From: Bifidobacteriaceae bacterium
GTDB taxonomy: Bacteria > Actinomycetota > Actinomycetes > Actinomycetales > WQXJ01
Reading direction: 5' to 3'
Length of the DNA: 6,005 nucleotides
Assembly (NCBI GenBank): GCA_031258055.1
Contig: JAIRNM010000248.1
Span: forward strand, 1-6,005
The translations under genes and the position numbers were made by a program. Numbering within the stretch: the first letter of the stretch is position 1; each line of letters begins with the position of its first letter. Positions 1-5,745 of the stretch are shown one piece after another. The notes beneath the pieces are model-generated. The model made no database searches. It was not told the DNA's origin and saw nothing but the letters and a program-made list of their open reading frames with translations.

Positions 1-130
1 CATCGCGGGGCGTGGCTTTCTGTGAGAAGGATCCTTGAGCTGACCCTCCTAATTCAGCAGGTCACGCCCCATCCACGCCGCAGACACGCCGAACCCGCCC
101 GACTTTGCGCCCGCCCTGGGACGCCGCTCC

Positions 131-817
131 ATGAATGGGACGGTATGCCTCAGGGTGCCCACCGGTGTTGTCCGGACCAAGGCCCAGGAGTTCCTCAAGG
201 GTGGCGTGCCCCAGCGCGTCGCCGCGCTTCAACCCCTCGATGATCACACCATCGTGGGATGGTCCGGCGCGCGGGATCGGGGCATCGTGAACTATTACAA
301 GCTGGCCGGGAACATTCATGTCCTCGGGCGGCTCAGGTGGGTTTTGCAGACATCCATGCTCAAGACCCTGGCAAGCAAGCACCGCTCGACCGTCACGAAG
401 ACAGCGGCCAAACACAGGGCCAAAGTCATCACCCGGCACGGGCCGCGAACTTGTTTCGAGGCTCGCCTCGACCGTAGTCCACGACCGCCGCTGACCAGCC
501 GGTTCGGCGAAGTTCCGCTCCGGCGGGACAAGACCGCCCGGATAGTTGATCCCGGCCCGCAAGGCCTGGCCCACCCGCGCAAAGAAATCGTCCGCAGGAT
601 ACAACGCGGGCGGTGCGAGTGGTGCGGAGCCAAACGGGTGGGTGTGGAAGTCCACCAGGTCCGGGGATTGGCGTCCCTGGACCCGAACACCGAAGTCGGC
701 CAAATCATGCTCGCGATGCGGCGCAAGACTCCCGTCGTGTGCCGGGCGTGCCATGAGCGGATCGACCCAGGACAAACCTCAGCCACGTCACCACCGCTAG
801 AGAGCCGCGTGCGGTGA
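131..817 (+). pseudogene. Group II intron-encoded reverse transcriptase/maturase, C-terminal fragment (X domain + HNH)
   Basis: This is the C-terminal remnant (228 aa from the first ATG) of a group II intron-encoded protein. In the full family the N-terminal part is a reverse transcriptase, the X domain binds intron RNA to help splicing, and the HNH domain nicks the target DNA. Here the fragment starts just before the X domain. NYYKLAGN at residues 54-61 and the basic helix region up to about residue 100 are typical of this family. The C-terminal zinc/HNH module shows C162-x2-C165, H175 and C204-x2-C207-H208. Two positions look degenerate: the usual HH pair reads HQ (H175, Q176), and the usual I-H near the end reads I-D (D212). 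The ATG at 131 is an internal methionine, not a true start, because similarity extends a few codons upstream (GRRS before it). The stop codon at 815-817 lies inside the domain V hairpin. Full-length relatives are, from memory, over 450 aa, so this is a non-functional fragment. Confidence 0.82.
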
Positions 818-835
818 AAGCCGCATGCGCGGTTC
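802..835 (+). ncRNA. Group II intron domain V
   Basis: This is a canonical 34-nt domain V, the catalytic hairpin of group II introns. GAGCC (802-806) pairs with GGTTC (831-835) including the usual G-U wobble, and the AGC triad is at 803-805. The lower stem continues to 810/827. A 2-nt bulge (A825, T826) separates it from a 5-bp upper stem (811-815 with 820-824), which is capped by a GAAA tetraloop at 816-819. All the hallmarks are intact, so the RNA core decayed less than the protein, or the truncation is recent. The stop codon of the maturase fragment lies in the upper stem and loop. Confidence 0.9.
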
Positions 836-842
836 GGGGGGA

Positions 843-900
843 GGCCACCCGGAAAAGGAACCGCCGACAGGCGGACACCTCGCCGGGTGGCCGACCCTAC
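843..900 (+). ncRNA. Group II intron domain VI and 3' end
   Basis: Domain VI, which carries the branch-point adenosine, follows domain V by a 7-nt linker. A perfect 10-bp stem (843-852 with 883-892) encloses an inner 5-bp stem-loop, CCGCC-GACA-GGCGG (861-874). The branch-point A cannot be assigned with certainty. The intron is taken to end at AC (899-900), after which the flanking DNA CGGGGGCGGC begins. The pairings are seen directly; the exact end is inferred from the family's A-pyrimidine rule. Confidence 0.75.
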
Positions 901-930
901 CGGGGGCGGCGACGAGGATGTGGACTGTGC

Positions 931-948
931 TAGGCTCGATTCGAGCCT
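931..948 (+). promoter_or_regulatory. Candidate promoter -10 with overlapping 8-bp palindrome (operator candidate)
   Basis: TAGGCT (931-936), preceded by TGTGC, resembles an extended -10 box of the main actinobacterial sigma factor. No convincing -35 sits 16-19 bp upstream. Overlapping it is a perfect inverted repeat, AGGCTCGA-T-TCGAGCCT (932-948): 8-bp arms and a 1-bp centre. A repressor dimer bound there would cover the -10. The site is 134 bp upstream of the first operon gene, and no other good sigma-70-like promoter is visible in the leader. The palindrome is fact; its role as operator and the promoter call are inference. With a 1-nt centre it would make a poor RNA hairpin and has no T-tract, so a terminator is unlikely. 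Confidence 0.35.
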
Positions 949-1082
949 CTTGAGGGATTAGCACTGCCTGCCGCCGAAGGCCTGATCATAGTTGGACCCC
1001 GCGTTTTTGATCGGGGCCGTAGCGCATAAGGTCGGAGTGGCCCCCGGTGGCTGTTTTACTCCACCTATCGAAAGGGGAAGTC
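949..1082 (+). other. Leader region upstream of the operon
   Basis: No gene was found here. The stretch contains G/C-rich segments that could pair in competing ways. CCCCG (997-1001) can pair with CGGGG (1012-1016) around a T-rich loop. Alternatively GGGGCC (1013-1018) can pair with GGCCCC (1039-1044). GGTGG (1046-1050) can pair with CCACC (1061-1065) just before the ribosome binding site. In DNA this G/C-rich such short complementarities often arise by chance. TTGGAC at 992-997 looks like a -35 box but has no matching -10. Confidence 0.3.
1071..1080 (+). promoter_or_regulatory. Ribosome binding site deciding the start of the 171-aa secreted protein
   Basis: AAAGGGGAAG is purine-rich and ends 2 nt before the ATG at 1083, with the GGGGA core (1074-1078) 4 nt from it. 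This favours 1083 over the in-frame ATG at 1047, which has no such motif and would put 12 extra residues in front of an otherwise ideal signal peptide. Confidence 0.7.
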
Positions 1083-1598
1083 ATGAGGAAGAAGAACAGG
1101 ACGTTTGCCGCAGCGTTGGGGCTGACCATCGCTCTGACTGGGATCGCCCTCCCCGCCGTCGCCACTGGCGGTGGGACGAGCGCGGCGGTAGCGCCGGTCC
1201 ACGTCAAAACAGCGCCGTCAGGCTACTACCTGACCTCCAGGACCGTTAGCTCCACCGTCTGGAGCTACGGCGGCGCCAACGGTTCGGTCACGAGTTGGAA
1301 CGGCACCGCCGGCTACAACTTCTACAATCGCGTCGACAACTGGTGCTCAAGAAGCTACATCTACCTTCGATGGGTGAAGAGCACGGCTTACGCGAATGAC
1401 GGGGCTGCGTCATCTACCCAGGGGACGAAGTATGCTTCGACCGACATAGCCATCGGCCCCGGCCCGTTCCAAGGGGCGCTTGGGACCAACTTCAAGGCTG
1501 GTTCTGGGATCCAGACTGCCATGCGGAAGCGGTTGACCTCGGACCCGAATTGCTACCACAGGTCGGAGCAGTACTTCAACAACAAGTACATCTTCTGA
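1083..1598 (+). CDS. Secreted, aromatic-rich small protein of unknown function
   Basis: I do not recognise this 171-aa protein. It begins with a clear Sec signal peptide: a basic start (MRKKNR), a hydrophobic stretch at residues 8-23, and an AVA cleavage site at 25-27. Export would leave a mature chain of about 144 aa. That chain is rich in Tyr, Trp, Phe, Gly and Ser, has no further membrane segment, and carries two cysteines (C88 in NWCSRS and C157 in PNCYH) that could form one disulfide. It ends in YFNNKYIF. The start at 1083 is set by the ribosome binding site and by the signal peptide. It is the first gene of a five-gene operon and is followed after 29 nt, without a terminator, by a lipoprotein gene. 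A secreted protein at the head of an ABC-export operon could be an exported effector such as a bacteriocin-like protein, or a protein sensed or protected by the system. The short VWSYGG stretch (59-64) loosely recalls lactococcin 972-type peptides, but the rest does not match and I do not assign it there. Confidence 0.85.
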   Translation: MRKKNRTFAAALGLTIALTGIALPAVATGGGTSAAVAPVHVKTAPSGYYLTSRTVSSTVWSYGGANGSVTSWNGTAGYNFYNRVDNWCSRSYIYLRWVKSTAYANDGAASSTQGTKYASTDIAIGPGPFQGALGTNFKAGSGIQTAMRKRLTSDPNCYHRSEQYFNNKYIF

Positions 1599-1627
1599 GG
1601 CTGGGAGATCAGGTCTTGGGACCGGTA

Positions 1628-2599
1628 GTGGCCAAGGCTGCCAGAGTTTCAGCTAGTGCGGTGACTCTGGCAGCTATGGCCTTGGTGGTCGTCGCCTGCA
1701 CCGCGATCTCGGGATCCGTGGATCAGCCCAGTGGCGAGTCGGTTCCTGTGAGTTCGACGGCCCCCGCCATCAGTCCAAGCTTCGTCCCGCTCACTCTGAG
1801 CGATGTCCCCTCTGCGCCGGTTGATGTGCTGGCACGTTTCGATCCGGTCGGGTCATTCTTGTATGACGGAGCCGACCGGATCGAGGTTGAATTGGCGATT
1901 CAGACGTCACAGGCCAACGCACATGCTGAGTGTATGCGGGAACAGGGCTGGACATTCACGGCGGGCCAGCCCAGCAGGGCGGAGATCGAGGCGATGATTG
2001 CCGAAGCAGCCTTCGGTTCTCCGGTCAGCGATAGCTCCATCCGCTCGCGCTCGGGCTACGGTATTGTGACGGCCCTCTTGGGGCCTGGCGGCGATCTTGG
2101 CGACCCCCAGAACGATTCTGTGACCGCCATGTTGGCCTCGCTCACGGCAGATGAGCAGCAGCTGTTTTTTGCGGATAACGACAGGTGCGCTGGGGAAGTA
2201 GCCACGATGGTAGAGGTCACGCCAGACGCATGGGAGTTGTACTCGACCGGTGCGCAGCGTGAAGCGCCGGATCTGCGGCAGGCTCTTACTGATGGGAAAG
2301 AGAGGTGGGGCACCTGCATGCTGGATGCCGGCTTCTCCGACAATGTTCAGTCCGAAATGGCGAGAATTGAGAGTGAGGCACGAACGCTCTCGGAAGGGAA
2401 CGGAACGGATCCGGCCGTGTTCTCTGATCTATTGGCGGAAGAGATAGCGTTGGCCGAACATGATTGGGATTGTTACCGCGAACATGTCCTGGTCCCCTTT
2501 CTCACGCTTCGCCTAGTCGAGGGACAAATGTTCGTCGAGGATTATGCTGAAGCCTTGCTTCAGGTACGTGCGGATCTCAAGCAAGCAGCGAAACTGTGA
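1628..2599 (+). CDS. Four-cysteine surface lipoprotein of unknown function
   Basis: This predicted lipoprotein has 323 aa from GTG 1628. The signal peptide has a basic start (MAKAAR) and a hydrophobic stretch at 8-23, and ends in the lipobox V-V-A-C with the lipidated cysteine at 24. A Ser/Pro-rich linker follows to about residue 60. The mature domain has four cysteines: C102 in ECMREQGW, C187 in DRCAGE, C230 in TCMLDAGF and C282 in WDCYREH, probably two disulfides. The CM-x3-G-aromatic motif occurs twice (102-108 and 230-236), which resembles a pattern I recall from uncharacterised actinobacterial lipoproteins near ABC transporters; I cannot give a family name. The C-terminal third looks helical and acidic. 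TTG at 1616 is an alternative start, spaced 8 nt from GGGAG (1603-1607); GTG 1628 is preferred because it gives a shorter, typical signal peptide and has TGGGA 6 nt upstream. The stop overlaps the next start (GTGA). A role as surface partner, cargo receptor or immunity protein of the ABC complex is inference from position. Confidence 0.82.
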   Translation: MAKAARVSASAVTLAAMALVVVACTAISGSVDQPSGESVPVSSTAPAISPSFVPLTLSDVPSAPVDVLARFDPVGSFLYDGADRIEVELAIQTSQANAHAECMREQGWTFTAGQPSRAEIEAMIAEAAFGSPVSDSSIRSRSGYGIVTALLGPGGDLGDPQNDSVTAMLASLTADEQQLFFADNDRCAGEVATMVEVTPDAWELYSTGAQREAPDLRQALTDGKERWGTCMLDAGFSDNVQSEMARIESEARTLSEGNGTDPAVFSDLLAEEIALAEHDWDCYREHVLVPFLTLRLVEGQMFVEDYAEALLQVRADLKQAAKL

Positions 2600-3753
2600 G
2601 GCGTGGCATCGCATTCGCGGCCGCCGCCCTAATTGCCGTGGTGGTATCTAGTTCGTTAGCCTACCTTGCGGGTAAGACCGTCTCTCCATCTCAACGCGCC
2701 GCAGATGCTGAGGCACCAGATAGGGCTACAGTGACAGCCGTCGTTCAAGAGATGGCGCTGGAGTCAAGTGTGACGGGCCGTGGATTGGTCGAGTTTGGCG
2801 AGGGCGTTGCTTTGCAGCCGTTGGGGCGAGCCGAGGTTGCGGTGGTGACAAGAGTGAGCGTGGCACCCGGGGACGTGGTGCAAAACGGGACGATGCTAGC
2901 GGAGGTCTCCGGCGAGCCGGTCGTAGCGCTGGCAGGCGAATTCAGGCCGTACAGAGATATCTTCTTGGGCGACCACGGGCCCGATGTTGCCCAACTGAAC
3001 CGAGCGCTAGACGGCATGAACAGACGCAGCAGTCCGGGCGACAGCGCAGGGTCAGGGCTATTTGAGGGTCTGCGAGTGTTCTTTCAGGAGTTGGGCTATG
3101 AGCTTCCGATGGGGGTGGCCCCAAATGACGGCACCGACACGGGGGCGAAAGACTCGACTACCACAACGGCTGATGACACCGGGGGCGAGACATCCGAGTC
3201 GCCGATAGTTCTTGTGCCCTACCTCCCGCGGCAATGGTGGTTGGCGGTCTCGGAACTCCCCGCCCCAGTTGTGGCATGCGACCTCACTGTTGGCATGGAT
3301 GCTGGCGGGGAAGCGGCCAACGTAACGATTTCGAAGGGCGAACCATTCTTGCATGTTACTCTGCCGACCGCGACTCTGCCGGACATTCCGGAGGGGGCGC
3401 GACTCGAATTCTCCCCCAACGGGGAGGCGGCCTTGCAGACCGCAGTGGGACACGTGACCCCCGGCGAGTCCGGAGATGGCGCGACCGCCAAAGTCGAAGT
3501 CACCGATGCTGCGGGCTTGCGGGCCGGTCAGCGCGGCTCGGTTACCATTATCTTGGCCGAGGCTCCAAAGGCATTGGTTGTGCCAGTGACGGCCATTCAT
3601 GAGGGAGCGGAGGGCGGAGTTGTGGTAGTGAAACAGCTTGATCAAGGTACCCTGCGAGAGATTCGAGTGACAGTCGCGGACCAGATCGAAGGCCTGGTTG
3701 CGCTGGCCGGTGAGCCTGATCTTCAGCCCGGCGACAAGGTCGTCCTCGGCTGA
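2596..3753 (+). CDS. MacA/HlyD-like membrane adaptor with peptidoglycan-binding-like insert
   Basis: This 385-aa protein is the adaptor subunit of a MacAB-type ABC export system. One N-terminal membrane segment (about 4-26) anchors it, and the rest is outside the cell membrane. The first lipoyl/barrel-sandwich half is at 80-104 (SVAPGDVVQNGTMLAEVSG region), followed by EPVVALAG. Residues about 117-171 (RDIFLGDHGPDVAQLNRAL ... GLRVFFQELGY) resemble a peptidoglycan-binding_1 domain. A Thr/Asp-rich, probably disordered linker is at 176-203. A beta-barrel-like part spans roughly 248-320, with KALVVPVTAI and the C-terminal LQPGDKVVLG typical of the membrane-proximal adaptor domain. In Gram-negative MacA a coiled-coil hairpin that docks TolC sits between the lipoyl halves; here the wall-binding-like module takes that place, as expected in a cell without an outer membrane. 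GTG 2596 overlaps the previous stop by 4 nt, and the next ATG overlaps this stop by 1 nt, so the three genes are translationally coupled. Confidence 0.85.
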   Translation: MRRGIAFAAAALIAVVVSSSLAYLAGKTVSPSQRAADAEAPDRATVTAVVQEMALESSVTGRGLVEFGEGVALQPLGRAEVAVVTRVSVAPGDVVQNGTMLAEVSGEPVVALAGEFRPYRDIFLGDHGPDVAQLNRALDGMNRRSSPGDSAGSGLFEGLRVFFQELGYELPMGVAPNDGTDTGAKDSTTTTADDTGGETSESPIVLVPYLPRQWWLAVSELPAPVVACDLTVGMDAGGEAANVTISKGEPFLHVTLPTATLPDIPEGARLEFSPNGEAALQTAVGHVTPGESGDGATAKVEVTDAAGLRAGQRGSVTIILAEAPKALVVPVTAIHEGAEGGVVVVKQLDQGTLREIRVTVADQIEGLVALAGEPDLQPGDKVVLG

Positions 3754-4466
3754 TGGCGACTCGAATCTCTGCACCAGCCTCGCAACCTACGGTCGAGGCG
3801 GGCCATCTTGAGATGGTGTACGGCGGTGCGCGCCCCGTCACCGCTCTAAGGGATGCGTCTCTGCGTGTCTGGCCTGGCGAATTGGTCGCCATACTTGGCC
3901 GATCAGGATCAGGTAAGACCACTCTCCTCTCGATTCTTGGACTCCTTGAAAGCCCAACCAGTGGCACTCTTTCACTGGTCGGGCAATCGGTCTTGACTTC
4001 ATCGGATAGAGTTAGAACCCGGCTTCGGGCAAGGCACATCGGGTTTGTGTTTCAGAGTTTTCATCTGGTTCCGGAATTGACAGCAACGGAAAATGTGGCG
4101 CTCCCGCTAACCTACCAACGAGGGCGGAGGCGGGGTCGATATGCGCGGGCCGAAGACCTCTTGGAGAGTATGGGGATGCGACATCGAATGCGCGCGCGGG
4201 CGGCCACGCTCTCTGGCGGCGAGCAACAGCGCGTTGCCATGGCACGGGCGCTCGTCACAGAGCCGGACCTGATCCTGGCCGACGAGCCAACCGGTAATCT
4301 GGATTCTCAGACAGAGCAGACCGTGATCAGTCTTTTGCGCAGGATCGCGGACGAGGGCCGGGCTGTTATCGTGGTCACGCACAATTCACAAGTCGCCACC
4401 GAGGCGTCGCGACTCTTTCATATGGCAGACGGTGTGCTCGTGCCCGTAGGAGGGACACCCGGTTGA
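3753..4466 (+). CDS. ABC transporter ATP-binding protein (MacB/LolD family)
   Basis: This 237-aa cytoplasmic ATPase powers the permease encoded next. All nucleotide-binding motifs are present and canonical: Walker A GRSGSGKT (49-56), Q-loop Q101 in [12 protein letters not shown], signature [15 protein letters not shown] (153-167), Walker B LILADEP with the catalytic E178, D-loop NLDS (182-185), and H-loop H210 in [21 protein letters not shown] and DEPTGNLD are typical of the MacB/LolD/FtsE branch, whose members use ATP to move an extracytoplasmic permease domain (mechanotransmission) instead of passing substrate across the bilayer. Length is normal for a stand-alone ATPase of this family. An Arg-rich stretch (123-132) follows the Q-loop region. 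The ATG overlaps the previous stop (TGATG), and its own stop overlaps the TTG start of the permease. I see no sign of damage. Confidence 0.97.
   Translation: MATRISAPASQPTVEAGHLEMVYGGARPVTALRDASLRVWPGELVAILGRSGSGKTTLLSILGLLESPTSGTLSLVGQSVLTSSDRVRTRLRARHIGFVFQSFHLVPELTATENVALPLTYQRGRRRGRYARAEDLLESMGMRHRMRARAATLSGGEQQRVAMARALVTEPDLILADEPTGNLDSQTEQTVISLLRRIADEGRAVIVVTHNSQVATEASRLFHMADGVLVPVGGTPG
4448..4453 (+). promoter_or_regulatory. Strong ribosome binding site supporting the TTG start of the permease
   Basis: AGGAGG lies within the end of the ATPase gene, 9 nt before TTG 4463. It is the best Shine-Dalgarno match in the operon. It supports TTG 4463 over the in-frame ATG at 4493, which would remove ten residues before the first membrane segment. 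Confidence 0.7.
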
Positions 4467-5671
4467 TCGCGTCCCTGCTCAACGGCACGAAAATGGTTCG
4501 CGCCAAGCCTGGAAGAGCTGTGGCCGGAGGGTTTGGTGTGTGTCTGGGAACGGCCGTATTCGTCATCACAGTGGGGTTGACGGACACCGTAGGTGGGCAG
4601 GTGTCGGACGAGTTCGACATTTATGCTGCGACGACCGTAGTGGCAGAGCGAAAACTCGTTTCCTGCACGAGTCTGGATGCGGACGCGGGTGGCGGCGAAG
4701 CGAATGTTGAGTGCATTACGGGCTTGGTGTCTGATGAATCGCTTGAACAGCAACGTTTGGTTGCCGGGGTCGCATTAGCGTCGCGATATTCAACCATTGA
4801 CTCCGTTCCAGTGAGTTATCAAGATGCGGCCGGGACTTGGCACAGCGCCCTTGACAGGCAAGCGGTGCGACTCGTCGGTATCGATTTTTTGAAGACAATT
4901 GAAGCGGAGGTGAGCGGGCACGGATTCAACGCCTTGGATTCTGCCGGAACGCGAGCCGTTGTTGTGATCGGCGACGACTTGGCCACCGAGTTCGGGTTCA
5001 CTGGCGAACGTGCCGACGTTATGGTGGGTTCCATGATGCTGACGGTCGTCGGCATTCTGGAAGGCTCGAAACGACTTGGAGACACTTCGGCAGCAATTCT
5101 TGTGCCCGAAGCACTTGCAAGTCATCTTCCTGCGCCAGAGAGAGTTGGCGTCATCGCCAAGGTGGATCCCGGGGCAGCGGCCGTAGTGGCTGACACTATG
5201 CCACTGATAGTCGCCCCAGACGCGCCAGGTTCTGTGAGCGTTCGACACGCACCTGACCCGAAGGAAATGAAGACTAAGGTGTCTGATTCGATGCGCTCCC
5301 TTGCTCTGGGTGCCGGGGCAATCGTTCTGTTGGGCGGGATGGCGGCGGTGGCGAACCTTCTCATGCTCAACGTGGCGCAACGTATGCGGGAACTCGGAAT
5401 GCGACGCGCGGTAGGTGCCGCGCGTCGGCAAGTTCTCCTTCAAGTGCTCGTTGAGGCCGGATTGATGGGACTCATATCCGCACTGATCGGAGTCGTCGTT
5501 GGAGTCTGGGTGGTATACGTGGTGGCGATGTCGCAGGCATGGCAGCCTGTGGTTGATATAGGAATGAGCTTGATAGCAGGGCTTCTTGGAACCGCGAGCG
5601 GCCTGTTGGGCGGGCTTTGGCCGGCTCTCGTAGCCGCGCGATCCGCGCCCGCAGCGGCTCTTCGCCTGTAG
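4463..5671 (+). CDS. ABC transporter permease (MacB/FtsX family)
   Basis: This 402-aa permease has the four-helix MacB layout. TM1 is at about 18-40. A large outside domain (about 41-277) corresponds to the MacB periplasmic core domain. TM2 is at about 278-304, followed by a basic cytoplasmic loop QRMRELGMRRAVGAARRQ (306-323), the classic FtsX-domain coupling motif. TM3 (about 327-356) and TM4 (about 367-390) complete it, and the end SAPAAALRL matches the usual P-x2-ALR tail. Together with the ATPase and the adaptor it would form the export machine at the cytoplasmic membrane. Two cysteines in the outside domain (C68 and C84) are spaced to form a small disulfide loop. The TTG start overlaps the previous stop (TTGA), so its translation is coupled to the ATPase. 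Length is typical for a single MacB-type half without a fused ATPase. The substrate cannot be told from the sequence; the secreted protein and lipoprotein of the same operon are the natural candidates. Confidence 0.94.
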   Translation: MIASLLNGTKMVRAKPGRAVAGGFGVCLGTAVFVITVGLTDTVGGQVSDEFDIYAATTVVAERKLVSCTSLDADAGGGEANVECITGLVSDESLEQQRLVAGVALASRYSTIDSVPVSYQDAAGTWHSALDRQAVRLVGIDFLKTIEAEVSGHGFNALDSAGTRAVVVIGDDLATEFGFTGERADVMVGSMMLTVVGILEGSKRLGDTSAAILVPEALASHLPAPERVGVIAKVDPGAAAVVADTMPLIVAPDAPGSVSVRHAPDPKEMKTKVSDSMRSLALGAGAIVLLGGMAAVANLLMLNVAQRMRELGMRRAVGAARRQVLLQVLVEAGLMGLISALIGVVVGVWVVYVVAMSQAWQPVVDIGMSLIAGLLGTASGLLGGLWPALVAARSAPAAALRL

Positions 5672-5745
5672 TTGACAGCCTATCACCAGCGCAGTCTGCG
5701 GGTGCGAGTCCCGCCCGCACAGGCCGCCGCCTGGCGGATAGCCAT
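5672..5745 (+). other. Non-coding gap after the operon with two short hairpins
   Basis: After the permease stop there are two 5-bp stems: GCGGG-TGCGAGT-CCCGC (5698-5714) and CCGCC-GCCT-GGCGG (5724-5737). Neither is followed by a run of T, so neither is a convincing rho-independent terminator, though they could protect the 3' end of the mRNA. The 7-nt loop of the first looks like a tRNA T-loop with one change. No gene was found here. Confidence 0.4.

Larger units (their letters stand above)
116..900 (+). mobile_element. Group II intron, 3' fragment (5'-truncated)
   Basis: This stretch is the 3' part of a bacterial group II intron: the C-terminal half of the intron-encoded protein followed by RNA domains V and VI. 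Protein similarity to the HNH-carrying reverse transcriptase/maturase family begins with the residues LGRRS at 116 and runs to 817. Upstream of that the same frame has stops at 23, 41 and 50, and I see no polymerase motifs such as YADD in any frame, so the reverse transcriptase domain and RNA domains I-III are absent from the window. The 3' boundary is placed at the AC of CCGACCCTAC (891-900), because group II introns end in A-pyrimidine. The left boundary is approximate. Without domain I the element cannot splice or move by itself. Confidence 0.8.

Noticed and set aside
1..115. A gene or more of the reverse transcriptase at the left edge
   Set aside because: No recognisable protein in any frame; one frame stays open to 243 but its product resembles nothing and overlaps the maturase fragment.
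62..775. A 237-codon open frame on the minus strand opposite the intron protein
   Set aside because: It is a shadow of the maturase/HNH frame, whose X-domain and cysteine motifs are recognisable; long antisense frames are common in G+C-rich DNA.
992..1030. A promoter built on TTGGAC (992-997)
   Set aside because: No -10-like hexamer occurs 16-19 bp downstream; CATAAG at 1025 is too far.
1047..1082. Upstream ATG adding 12 residues to the secreted protein
   Set aside because: No ribosome binding site precedes it, while AAAGGGGAAG precedes 1083 and the shorter form has a standard signal peptide.
1083..1598. Assignment of the secreted protein to the lactococcin 972 bacteriocin family
   Set aside because: Only a short VWSYGG stretch and an aromatic C-terminus recall it. 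The protein is longer, has two cysteines and lacks the rest of the family pattern.
3058..3774. A 238-codon minus-strand frame opposite the adaptor gene
   Set aside because: The plus strand has clear adaptor features and coupled start/stop junctions; the minus product shows no recognisable domain.
4790..5686. A 298-codon minus-strand frame opposite the permease gene
   Set aside because: The plus-strand frame has transmembrane segments and the FtsX motif; the minus product is His/Arg-rich without any family signature.
5697..5721. A complete tRNA gene
   Set aside because: Only a T-arm-like hairpin is present; there is no D-arm, anticodon arm or pairing acceptor strand upstream.
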